DNA from: Saccharopolyspora gregorii
GTDB lineage: Bacteria; Actinomycetota; Actinomycetes; Mycobacteriales; Pseudonocardiaceae
Direction of reading: 5' to 3'
Length of the DNA: 64,000 nucleotides
Assembly (NCBI RefSeq): GCF_024734405.1
Contig: NZ_CP059556.1
Coordinates: 4,464,001-4,528,000, forward strand
Shown here: one piece after another, positions 56,877 through 64,000 of the stretch
How positions within the stretch are numbered: position 1 is the first letter of the stretch
How the letters are laid out: the number at the start of each line of letters is the position of its first letter
Notes under the pieces: model-generated
What the model was told of the DNA's origin: nothing
Seen by the model: the letters and a program-made list of their open reading frames with translations, nothing else
Databases searched by the model: none
Made by a program: the position numbers and the translations under genes

Positions 56877-56882
56877 TAGAGT
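56877..56882 (+). promoter_or_regulatory. -10 box of tRNA-Val(CAC)
   Basis: TAGAGT, 28 bp upstream of the tRNA, within an AT-richer stretch. Confidence 0.4.
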
Positions 56883-56910
56883 TCTCCACGTCGCCGGGAA
56901 CGGCGGCACC

Positions 56911-56982
56911 GGGCGATTAGCTCAGGGGGAGAGCGCTTCGTTCACACCGAAGAGGTCACTGGTTCGATCCCAGTATCGCCCA
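56911..56982 (+). tRNA. tRNA-Val(CAC)
   Basis: Acceptor GGGCGAT/ATCGCCC with A73; D-arm AGCTCAGGGGGAGAGC; anticodon stem CTTCG/CGAAG with loop TTCACAC (CAC); T-arm ACTGG-TTCGATC-CCAGT. CCA not encoded. Confidence 0.96.
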
Positions 56983-56987
56983 CAGTC

Positions 56988-57033
56988 CGGATGTGGCCCT
57001 CGACCAGCATGGTCGTGGGCCACATCCGTTTTT
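56988..57033 (+). terminator. Terminator after tRNA-Val(CAC)
   Basis: 12-bp stem CGGATGTGGCCC/GGGCCACATCCG, with a further CGACCA/TGGTCG stem inside, followed by TTTTT. Confidence 0.92.
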
Positions 57034-57283
57034 CATGCGCGGCGCTAGTCCTGGAATTCGCCTCGCGGTGCCTGAAACGGTGCCTGACCGGCCGCAGAAG
57101 CCCCTCTCTCCGGTCGCTGTCGAGCCGAGGCGGGGAGAGCCCGCCGGGCACGAAGGTCCGAAGTGGTCGAAGACCGCTCGTGCTCCACGACTCGCTGCGC
57201 CACGTCGGCGGCTGACGCGCCGCGTCGGTGATCACGGACGCCGAGTCGAGGTTCGCCGGTTCGGCGTTTCGCTCCGAAGGCGA

Positions 57284-57500
57284 TCAGAGCTCTTCCTCGA
57301 ACAGCCTGGCGCTGAGGAGTCCGTCGGTGAAATCGCGACGCCCGACCTCGCGGAAACCGAGGTCGCGGCAGGAGGAGCTGGTTCGATTCGCCGCAGTCGA
57401 GCCGCAGGGCCCGCACCTGTTCCGCCCGGCCCCGGTCACCGGCCCGCTGCGGCAACGAAGAGCCGAGCCCTCCCCCGGTACTCGTGTCGAACAGGCCCTG
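57284..57500 (-). pseudogene. GNAT acetyltransferase remnant, frameshifted and lacking its 5' half
   Basis: On the minus strand one frame reads GGLGSSLPQRAGDRGRAE and then VRALRLDCGESNQLLL, which are GNAT motif A and the following strand. After a shift of one base near 57368 another frame continues DLGFREVGRRDFTDGLLSAR… and ends with EEEL and a stop at 57284. A few codons at the junction and the N-terminal half are missing. Confidence 0.75.
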
Positions 57501-57675
57501 TCGTCCCGGAAAATCCGGCTTCAGCGCGACCGACGGGGTCGGCAGCAGATCAGCGGCGCCCCGAAGCGCTGTAGGGTTCCGGTGGGAGCCCGAGGGGCGC
57601 TGCAGCGGGTTCGACCTGTCACGCTCGGGTTCCTGTTTCCGGCCAAGGGCGTCTTCCGTGGTGGAGGAGACCGCT

Positions 57676-58209
57676 GTGGCACTGCGCTCGAACGAGATCA
57701 CCTACTCCGCTCCCGAGGTCGGCGAGCACGCGGCGTTGCGCGCGATGGCCCGGGAGTCGTTCGCCGCGACGTTCGGGGCGCGGTACGACGCGGGACCGTT
57801 CGGGGAGTTCCTCGACGAGACCTACGGGCCCGGTGGGTCGATGGATCGAGATCTGGGGAACCCGGACGTGCGGTGGCTGGTGGCGTTCCACCGGTCGGCG
57901 CCCGTCGGGTACGCGAAGGTGACGCCGTTGCGGGCGCCCGCGGTGGACCCCGCGCCGGGCGCCGTGGAGCTGCAGCAGATCTACGTGCTCGCGGAGTGGC
58001 ACGGTCGCGGGGTGGCCGTCGAGCTCGTGGAGTGGGCGCTGCGGACCGCGGTCGCGCGGCGGGCTCCGGAGATCTACCTGACGGTGTTCGACCACAACGA
58101 GCGGGCGAAGCGGTTCTACCGGCGGTACGGGTTCGCGGAGGTCGGGCGCTGCACGTTCACGCTCGGCGACCGGGTCGACGACGATCGGATCTGGCGGCGC
58201 GAGCTCTGA
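57676..58209 (+). CDS. GNAT-family N-acetyltransferase
   Basis: 177 aa from GTG, with GTGGAGGAGACC upstream. GNAT motifs: VELQQIYVLAEWHGRGVAVELVEWAL (acetyl-CoA-binding R/Q-x-x-G-x-G/A variant) and VFDHNERAKRFYRRYGFAEVGRC near the C-terminus. The arrangement resembles PaiA/RimI-like enzymes (ESFAATFGARYD… near the start). The substrate is unknown. A decayed GNAT lies just upstream on the other strand. Confidence 0.92.
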   Translation: MALRSNEITYSAPEVGEHAALRAMARESFAATFGARYDAGPFGEFLDETYGPGGSMDRDLGNPDVRWLVAFHRSAPVGYAKVTPLRAPAVDPAPGAVELQQIYVLAEWHGRGVAVELVEWALRTAVARRAPEIYLTVFDHNERAKRFYRRYGFAEVGRCTFTLGDRVDDDRIWRREL

Positions 58210-58279
58210 CGTCCGGGCCGGGCCGCGGTACCGCACGGCCGAGCGGAGCGGCCGGGGAAACGCGCTGCCGAACCCCTTC

Positions 58280-58415
58280 GCGACTCCGACCCCGGCTCGA
58301 CCGGGGCTCCGCCCGCGACTCCGACCCCGGGTCGACTGAGGCTCCGCCGCGACTCCGACCCCGGCTCGACTGAGCCGCCGCGATTCCGATACCCGGCGCG
58401 GCCCGGCCTCCGCCG
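58280..58415. repeat. Short tandem repeat, about 34-bp unit
   Basis: Three clear units beginning GCGACTCCGACCCCGG at 58280, 58315 and 58349, and a fourth degenerate one from about 58380. Non-coding, between the GNAT and the KdgD-like gene. Confidence 0.8.
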
Positions 58416-58554
58416 GCGATCCCGGATCCGGCACGACCCGACCCGCACCCGCGATCCGGCGCTGCCGGGCCGGGCCCCCGTTCGCCGGGGCTCGTGCCGA
58501 TGGGGGAAGGGCGGTTCGCGGACCTGCACCGAGCGTGCTCACCAATCCAATCCG

Positions 58555-58570
58555 CGCATCACTCGATGCG
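58555..58570. promoter_or_regulatory. Inverted repeat before the catabolic operon (candidate operator)
   Basis: CGCATC-ACTC-GATGCG, 9 bp upstream of a candidate -35, the expected place for a GntR- or IclR-type site. Confidence 0.45.
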
Positions 58571-58579
58571 AAACAAGTC

Positions 58580-58610
58580 TTGGACGGGATCGTTCGCTGC
58601 TCCTTACGCT
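58580..58610 (+). promoter_or_regulatory. Candidate promoter of the KdgD-ABC-M24 operon
   Basis: TTGGAC (58580-58585) and TACGCT (58605-58610) with a 19-bp spacer, 41 bp upstream of the ATG. Confidence 0.4.
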
Positions 58611-58651
58611 CACCTGCAATCGCAGTCCGCTGTCAGCCAGGAGGAACGCAC

Positions 58652-59578
58652 ATGCCGGCCATCGCTCCCAGCGAGCTCGCCCACCGCCTCGGTTCGGGGC
58701 TGTTGTCGTTCCCGGTCACCCACTTCACCGATGATCTCGCGTTCGACGAGGCCGCGTACCGGGACAACATCGCCCGGTTGGCGAAGTACGACGTGGCGGG
58801 GTTGTTCGCGGCGGGCGGCACCGGCGAGTTCTTCTCGCTCACCCCGGCCGAGGTCGGCCGGGTCGTGCGCGCCGCCGTCCAGAGCGCCCCGGAGAGCACC
58901 CCGGTGCTGGCCCCGGCGGGCCACGGCACCGCTCAGGCCGTCGCGTTCGCCGAAGACGCGGAGGCCGCCGGGGCGGACGGCGTGCTGCTGTTCCCGCCCT
59001 ACCTGACCGAGGCGTCCGCGGCGGGCCTGGTGGCGCACGTGCGCGCGGTGTGCGCGGCGACCTCGCTCGGCGTGGTGATCTACAGCCGGGCGAACGCGGT
59101 GTACACGGCGGAGGCGGTCGCGGAGCTCGCCGACAGCTGCCCGAACCTGATCGGGTTCAAGGACGGCGTGGGAGATCTGGAGAACATCACCCGCATCCAC
59201 TCGCGGCTCGGCGACCGGCTCGTCTACATCGGCGGGCTGCCGACCGCGGAGACGTTCGCGCTGCCCTACCTGGAGCTGGGCGTCACCACCTACAGCTCGG
59301 CGATCTTCAACTTCCTGCCGGAGTTCGCGCTGGCCTTCTACGCGGCGGTGCGCGCGGGCGACCGCCCGCGGGTGCGGCGGCTGCTCGACGAGGTCGTGCT
59401 GCCGTACACGGCGATCCGGGACCGCAGCCCGGGCTACGCGGTGAGCATCGTGAAGGCGGGCCTGGACCTGACGGGCCACCCGGCGGGCCCGGTGCGGCCG
59501 CCGCTGACCGACCTGGACGAGCAGGAGCGCGCGCTGCTGTCCGAGGTGATCGCGGTGTCGCGCACGCTCGCCCCCTGA
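58652..59578 (+). CDS. DHDPS-family enzyme, 5-dehydro-4-deoxyglucarate dehydratase-like
   Basis: 308 aa; ATG after CAGGAGGAACGCAC. N-acetylneuraminate lyase/DHDPS barrel: [24 protein letters not shown], the GGTGEFFSL motif, the Tyr in VIYSRAN and the Schiff-base Lys in [46 protein letters not shown] matches KdgD enzymes that convert 5-dehydro-4-deoxyglucarate to 2,5-dioxopentanoate. It heads an operon with an NMT1-type importer and an M24 peptidase. No glucarate dehydratase or dioxovalerate dehydrogenase is in view, so the true substrate may differ. Confidence 0.82.
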   Translation: MPAIAPSELAHRLGSGLLSFPVTHFTDDLAFDEAAYRDNIARLAKYDVAGLFAAGGTGEFFSLTPAEVGRVVRAAVQSAPESTPVLAPAGHGTAQAVAFAEDAEAAGADGVLLFPPYLTEASAAGLVAHVRAVCAATSLGVVIYSRANAVYTAEAVAELADSCPNLIGFKDGVGDLENITRIHSRLGDRLVYIGGLPTAETFALPYLELGVTTYSSAIFNFLPEFALAFYAAVRAGDRPRVRRLLDEVVLPYTAIRDRSPGYAVSIVKAGLDLTGHPAGPVRPPLTDLDEQERALLSEVIAVSRTLAP

Positions 59579-59653
59579 GCCGCGGGGCCGGGCGTCGACG
59601 CGGATCCCGGCCCTGCCCCCGCTCCGTGCACCTTCCAACGCTGTGAGGAACGC

Positions 59654-60535
59654 ATGACTCCACCCCCACCCCCGGAGACCGGCCGGTCCGTGCTCGACCC
59701 GCCCGGCACGGGGCGCCCCGGTCAGCACGAACGGGGCGCCCCCGACGCCGCACCCGCGCGGCGCCGCCGCGGTCCGGACCGGGAGTCCGTCCTGGCCGCC
59801 GCGAAGGCCGTCGCGGGCATCGTCGGGCTGTTCGCGCTGTGGGAGATCGCCGTGCGGGTCTTCGACCCGCCGGAGTACCTGATGGTCGGCCCGCTTTCCG
59901 CGTTCGTGGAACTGGCCGAACGCCCCGGCTACTTCGCGGAGAACACGTTCATCACGGTGCAGGAGGCGCTGGCCGGGTTCGCGCTCGGCACCGCCCTGGG
60001 AGTGCTGTGCGGGGCGGCGCTGCACTACTCGACGACGGTGCGCAGCTTCCTGTACCCGGCGCTGATCGCGATCGACACGGTGCCGAAGGTGGCGCTGGCG
60101 CCGCTGTTCATCGTGTGGTTCGGCTTCGGCTTCGAGTCGAAGGCGTTCGTGGCGATGGCCATCGCGTTCTTCCCGCTGGTGATCAACACCTACGACGGGT
60201 TGCGCTCGGTGCCGCACGAGCTGCAGGAGCTGGCGCGGATCAACAAGGCCTCGCAGTGGAAGAAGATGACGAAGATCGAGTTCATCCACGCGATCCCGTC
60301 GATCCTCTCCGGCGCGAAGATCTCCATCTCGCTGGCCGTCGGCGGCGCGGTCGTCGGCGAGTTCATCGCCGGGTCGAAGGGCCTCGGCTACGTGATCATG
60401 CTGGCGAACAGCCAGATCGACCTGCCGTCGATGTTCGCCGCGTTCATCGTGCTGGCCGCGATCGCGCTGGTGCTGTTCTTCCTGGTCGACCTCGCCGGGC
60501 GCAAGCTCGTCCCGTGGAAGCAGCACACCCGATGA
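59654..60535 (+). CDS. ABC transporter permease, SsuC/TauC type
   Basis: 293 aa. The first 50 residues are Pro/Arg-rich and cytoplasmic; six membrane helices follow. BPD_transp_1 motif with the EAA-like loop ELARINKASQWKKMTKIEFIHAIPSILSGAKISISLAVGGAVVGEFIAGSKGLGYVI, typical of the nitrate/sulfonate/taurine/pyrimidine group. Its stop overlaps the binding-protein start (ATGA). Confidence 0.95.
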   Translation: MTPPPPPETGRSVLDPPGTGRPGQHERGAPDAAPARRRRGPDRESVLAAAKAVAGIVGLFALWEIAVRVFDPPEYLMVGPLSAFVELAERPGYFAENTFITVQEALAGFALGTALGVLCGAALHYSTTVRSFLYPALIAIDTVPKVALAPLFIVWFGFGFESKAFVAMAIAFFPLVINTYDGLRSVPHELQELARINKASQWKKMTKIEFIHAIPSILSGAKISISLAVGGAVVGEFIAGSKGLGYVIMLANSQIDLPSMFAAFIVLAAIALVLFFLVDLAGRKLVPWKQHTR

Positions 60536-61542
60536 GGCCGCGGACGCTGCTCGCGCTGGGCTCGGTGCTGGCGCTGCTGGCGCTGGTGTCCTGCGGCGCC
60601 GATACCGGGCGGGAGCGGATGTCGCTGATGCTCGACGTCAGCTGGCTGCCGAAGCACGCGCCGTTCGTGTCCGCCGTCGAACGCGGCTTCTTCGCCGCCG
60701 AGGGCATCGACCTGGAGGTCATGCCGGGCTCCGGCTCCACCAACACCGTCACCGCCGTCGACACCGGCAAGGTCGACTTCGGCTGGGCCGACTACGGCTC
60801 CTCGGTGCTCAGCCAGGGCCGGGGCGCCGAGGTCAAGCAGGTCAACCTGGTGCAGGCGCGCTCCGCCTACGCGGTCATCGCGCTCGCGGGCACCGGCATC
60901 GACGACTGGCAGGACCTCCGGGGCAAGACCGTCGCCACCGAAGCGACCGGCGCGATGACCGCGATGTGGCCGTACGCGCTGAGCAAGCTCGGCATGGCCG
61001 TCGAGGACGTGAACGTCGTGCACGCCACCGGAGCCGCGAAGATGCCCGGCCTGGTCGCCGGGCAGTGGGACGCGAACCTCGCGCTCTACGTCTCCGACCA
61101 GCCGACGCTCGACGCGCTGGACCGGGAGGCCACCGTGCTGAAGTGGTCCGACCTGGGCATCGACCTGTACGGCAACGGCATCGTGGCCTCCGACGAGAAG
61201 CTGCGCACCCACCCGGACCAGGTACGGCGGTTCAACCGCGCGATGCAGCGGGGCTTCCTCTGGGCCTGCGAACACCCGGAGCAGGCGGCGCAGGACTTCG
61301 GCGAGGAGGTCAGCGGGTACGAGGACCGCACCGTCGTGCTCGCCATCGACGAGCAGTGCGAGCTGAACTGGGGCGCGGGCGACGCCTACGGCGAGATGGA
61401 CGACGCCGGCGTCCAGCAGATGATCGACGTCGCGCGGGACTTCCTCGGGCTCAGCCCGGACGCGCACCTCACCCCCGCCGACGTCTACAGCAACGACTAC
61501 CTCGAACCGCTGCACCGCGGCCAAGCGATCACAACGCCGTGA
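60532..61542 (+). CDS. NMT1/THI5-like substrate-binding lipoprotein
   Basis: 336 aa. Signal peptide with lipobox LVSC (Cys near residue 20), so it is a membrane-anchored lipoprotein. The NMT1/SsuA-like fold has DVSWLPKHAPFVSAVERGFFAAEGIDLEVMPGSGSTNTVTAVDTGKVDFGWADYGS and LRGKTVATEATGAM. Proteins of this family bind thiamine precursors, pyrimidines or sulfonates; the ligand here is open. Coupled to the permease upstream and followed 11 bp later by the ATPase gene. Confidence 0.94.
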   Translation: MRPRTLLALGSVLALLALVSCGADTGRERMSLMLDVSWLPKHAPFVSAVERGFFAAEGIDLEVMPGSGSTNTVTAVDTGKVDFGWADYGSSVLSQGRGAEVKQVNLVQARSAYAVIALAGTGIDDWQDLRGKTVATEATGAMTAMWPYALSKLGMAVEDVNVVHATGAAKMPGLVAGQWDANLALYVSDQPTLDALDREATVLKWSDLGIDLYGNGIVASDEKLRTHPDQVRRFNRAMQRGFLWACEHPEQAAQDFGEEVSGYEDRTVVLAIDEQCELNWGAGDAYGEMDDAGVQQMIDVARDFLGLSPDAHLTPADVYSNDYLEPLHRGQAITTP

Positions 61543-61553
61543 CGGAGAGCCAG

Positions 61554-62333
61554 ATGAGCCACGAATACGCGATTTCGGTGAACGACGTCGGCAAGACCTT
61601 CCGGTCGCGGGACGGGCAGCACAACACCGTCCTGCGCGGCATGGACTTCCGCGTGCGGCCAGGGGAGTTCGTCTCCATCGTCGGCCAGTCCGGCAGCGGC
61701 AAGACGACCCTGCTCAAGACCATCTCCGGGCTCCAGGACCCCACCGAGGGCGAGATCCTGGTGAAGGGGCGCCCCATCAAGGAAGGGCTGGAGGACATCG
61801 CGATGGTGTTCCAGAGCCCGGTGCTGCTGCCCTGGCGCAACAACCTCGACAACGTGCTGCTGCCGCTGGAGTTCCGCGGCACCCGCGACCGCGCGGCCGA
61901 GGACTACGCGCGGGAGCTGCTGGAGATGGTGGGCCTGGGCGACCGCGCCACCCGCTACTCCTACGAGCTCAGCGGCGGCATGCAGCAGCGCGTCGCCATC
62001 TGCCGCGCCCTCGTGTCGCGGCCCGAGCTGCTGCTGATGGACGAACCGTTCGGCGCGCTCGACGCCATGACCCGGGACTCGATGAACTTCGAGATCCAGC
62101 GGATCTGGCGCAACACCGGGTGCAGCGTCCTGTTCGTCACGCACAGCATCCCGGAAGCGGTGTGGCTGGCCGATCGCGTCGTCGTGGTCGGCGGCAAACC
62201 GGGCCGCATCGTCGCCGACGTCGGCGTCGACCTGCCGCGGCCGCGCGGCAAGGAGCACCGCTTCTCCCCCGACTTCTCCGAGTACGCGACCGAGATCGAG
62301 TCGCACATCGGCGTCACCACCGGCATCAGCTGA
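61554..62333 (+). CDS. ABC transporter ATP-binding protein, SsuB/TauB type
   Basis: 259 aa; ATG after GACGGAGAGCCAG. Walker A GQSGSGKTT, Q-loop MVFQSPVLLPWRN, signature ELSGGMQQRVAICRAL, Walker B LLLMDEPFGALDAMTRD, switch THS. The LLPWR Q-loop and MDEPFGALD are characteristic of the sulfonate/nitrate/taurine importer group. It energises the importer encoded just upstream. Confidence 0.96.
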   Translation: MSHEYAISVNDVGKTFRSRDGQHNTVLRGMDFRVRPGEFVSIVGQSGSGKTTLLKTISGLQDPTEGEILVKGRPIKEGLEDIAMVFQSPVLLPWRNNLDNVLLPLEFRGTRDRAAEDYARELLEMVGLGDRATRYSYELSGGMQQRVAICRALVSRPELLLMDEPFGALDAMTRDSMNFEIQRIWRNTGCSVLFVTHSIPEAVWLADRVVVVGGKPGRIVADVGVDLPRPRGKEHRFSPDFSEYATEIESHIGVTTGIS

Positions 62334-62353
62334 TCACCACCCAGGAGGAACAC

Positions 62354-64000
62354 ATGTTGCACCTCACCGCGGACGAGGCACTGGTCGAGCAGCACTACGG
62401 GCTCGACGCCCGGCGCAGCCTGCTGTTCTCCGCGATCCGCCTGGACTCGCACCCGCTGGTGAGCCCGCTGATCGCCGAGCGCGACGGCGAGCGCCACCTG
62501 CTGGTGCGCCAGCAGGAACAGGGCAACGCGCTGTCGGCGGGCGTGCCCGCGGAGCAGATCCGCTTCTACGCCCCGTGGGTGACGATCGATCCGCGGGTCG
62601 TCGAAGGCACCCGGGTGGCGGGTTCGCTGCCGGAGCTCGTCGCCGAGCTCGCCGGGGACGGGCGGGTGCACCTGGCCGCGGACGTCGTGCTGGCCCACCA
62701 CCGGGCGTTCACCGCCACCGGCGCGCTGGAGGTCACCGCGGACGCCACCACGCCGCGACCGGTGGTCGCCCACGAGGTGGACACCGCATCCGTGCTGGGC
62801 CGGTTCGCCGAATGGCGGTCCGAGGGCGCGCGGGTCGCGGAGAAGCTCATCGACGGGGTCGAGCACCTCGACGGGCTCGCCGCGGAGATCCCCGACGGCA
62901 CGGACACCCGGTACGCGGCGCTGACCGAACTGGCCACCGAGCGCGCGCTGGACGCGGTGCTGCTGGCCGCCACCCCCAACCACACCGAGGTAACCGGGCA
63001 CGAGCAGCCGGCCGGCGCGGTCGCCGTGTGGCTGCCCGCCGCCGGGCGCCTCCTCGTGCTCGCCCCGGAAGGCACCTCCGGGCTGCCCGGCACGCCCGTC
63101 GGCCGGTACGACTCGTTCGGGGCCGCGGTCGCCGAGCTGAGCCCCGGCTCGCGCGTCGGCGTCGAGGAGGAGTTCGTCGGCATCGGCTTCGCCCAGGAGC
63201 TGGAGCGGGCGGGCAGCGAGCTCGTCGGCGTCTCCGCGGCGCTCGGGCACTGGCGCGACGTCCGGGACCACGAGGACCTCGCGTTCCAGATCATCGCCGC
63301 GCGGACCAGCGTGTTCGCCATCGAAGCCGCGCTGGCCTGGGCGGAGCGGGGCATCGAGGAGGGCCGCGAGTTCACCGAGCTCGACATCTACGCCGTCTAC
63401 CTCGACAAGATCGTCGAGTTCCGCACCGAGCGCGACATCCCGTTCGGCATCGAGCCGTACTTCACCAACCTGCACTCGTCGAACCGGATGCTGTTCCCGG
63501 GACCGCCGGTGGACTTCCCGATCAACCGGGACACCACCTGCATCCAGCTCGACGCGGGCGTGCGGATCGTGGCGGGCGGCGTCACCGTCGCCACCTCCGA
63601 CATGGCCCGTTCGCTGCCGCGCACCGCGGGCGCGAAGGAGGCGTACGCGTTCTTCTTCGACGTGGTGCGCGAGGGCATCATCGGGCAGCTGCGCCCCGGC
63701 GTGGTGTGCCAGGACGTGCACGAGGGCACGTTGGAGTACTTGGCGCCGCACCTGGACCGGATGCGCGAGATCGGCGTGCTCGGCACCGAGGTCGACTTCA
63801 ACACCGAGTACCGCAAGCGCAACGTCGGGCACCTGATGGGCAAGCAGGAATCGTTCGCCAACGAGCTGCGGCCCGGCTACGAGCACGTGCTGCGGGTCGG
63901 TTCGTTCGGCGCCGCCGAGATCCCGTGGCGGTACGACGACGTGGCCATCGGCACCGAAGACCTCTGGTACATCGGCGCGGACCGGACCTACGTGGTGAGC
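62354..64000 (+). CDS. M24-family metallopeptidase-like enzyme (partial, runs off the window)
   Basis: 549 codons are visible from ATG (CAGGAGGAACAC upstream), with no stop before the end. An N-terminal creatinase-like region (to about 310) is followed by the pita-bread catalytic domain. Metal ligands are visible: Asp in CIQLDAG, Asp in TSDMARS, His in NVGHLMGKQ and Glu in the last part (AIGTEDLWYIG). The family includes Xaa-Pro peptidases, creatinase and ectoine hydrolase. The operon context with an importer and a KdgD-like lyase suggests hydrolysis of an imported amide rather than general peptide turnover. Confidence 0.85.
   Translation, partial: MLHLTADEALVEQHYGLDARRSLLFSAIRLDSHPLVSPLIAERDGERHLLVRQQEQGNALSAGVPAEQIRFYAPWVTIDPRVVEGTRVAGSLPELVAELAGDGRVHLAADVVLAHHRAFTATGALEVTADATTPRPVVAHEVDTASVLGRFAEWRSEGARVAEKLIDGVEHLDGLAAEIPDGTDTRYAALTELATERALDAVLLAATPNHTEVTGHEQPAGAVAVWLPAAGRLLVLAPEGTSGLPGTPVGRYDSFGAAVAELSPGSRVGVEEEFVGIGFAQELERAGSELVGVSAALGHWRDVRDHEDLAFQIIAARTSVFAIEAALAWAERGIEEGREFTELDIYAVYLDKIVEFRTERDIPFGIEPYFTNLHSSNRMLFPGPPVDFPINRDTTCIQLDAGVRIVAGGVTVATSDMARSLPRTAGAKEAYAFFFDVVREGIIGQLRPGVVCQDVHEGTLEYLAPHLDRMREIGVLGTEVDFNTEYRKRNVGHLMGKQESFANELRPGYEHVLRVGSFGAAEIPWRYDDVAIGTEDLWYIGADRTYVVS

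Noticed and set aside
56942-57235. Integrase remnant next to tRNA-Val(CAC)
   Set aside because: The frame is a tRNA antisense artefact followed by a terminator; no recombinase motif is seen, and the decayed gene further on is a GNAT.

Overview
The window comes from a very GC-rich actinomycete with strong GC bias at third codon positions. It carries a conservon (cvnABCD), an SsgB-type sporulation regulator, a tuberculostearate-type methyltransferase/reductase pair, a modular type I PKS and many GTG/TTG starts. I infer the Pseudonocardiaceae, possibly a Saccharopolyspora-like species; no rRNA or other species marker is present to prove this.

Layout. 1-7.1 kb: end of a YceI-type gene, thrS with a coupled HIT-family gene, a PAS-GGDEF-EAL protein with a degenerate EAL half, and an FprA-type ferredoxin reductase. 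7.1-9.8 kb: a zinc-hook Rad50/RloC-like ATPase whose 3' part is visibly less GC-rich, so probably acquired. 9.9-14.3 kb: an RlmA/TlrB-type rRNA methyltransferase, an FkbM methyltransferase overlapping a GT1 glycosyltransferase, and a lipase-maturation-factor-like membrane protein. 14.3-17 kb: a tmsB/tmsA-like pair for 10-methyl branched fatty acids. 17.3-20.4 kb: a class III cyclase overlapping a universal stress protein, and an APC permease. 20.9-26.1 kb: coaA and a proline catabolic locus (PucR regulator, P5C dehydrogenase, proline dehydrogenase). 26.4-37.4 kb: two coupled PKS genes with an odd domain content (see findings). 37.4-38.9 kb: long apparently non-coding stretch. 38.9-42.6 kb: conservon. 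43.5-50.1 kb: TetR, DUF418 protein, SPFH protein with a ribbon-helix-helix partner, and an asymmetric heterodimeric ABC exporter behind an IdeR/DtxR-like iron box. 50.2-54.7 kb: TetR with a divergent aldo/keto reductase and twin operators, NAD-malic enzyme, and a YhgE/ABC-2-like membrane protein. 54.8-57.5 kb: tRNA-Val/Cys/Gly cluster, ssgB, a PGPGW membrane protein, a second tRNA-Val and a GNAT pseudogene. 57.7-64 kb: GNAT and a catabolic operon (KdgD-like dehydratase, NMT1-type ABC importer, M24 peptidase running off the end).

Most notable. (1) A dispersed structured repeat of about 170 bp occurs three times, each just 3' of a stop codon and in the sense of that gene; the two complete copies keep a long inverted repeat through compensatory base changes. 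(2) The PKS lacks an acyltransferase in module 2, and its second protein has an intact KS followed by a shrunken AT without its catalytic serine motif, with no ACP and no thioesterase. (3) The zinc-hook ATPase is a candidate stand-alone defence gene. (4) The 3' end of tRNA-Val(GAC), including CCA, is repeated in tandem downstream of the gene. All calls rest on reading the sequence; no database search was run.
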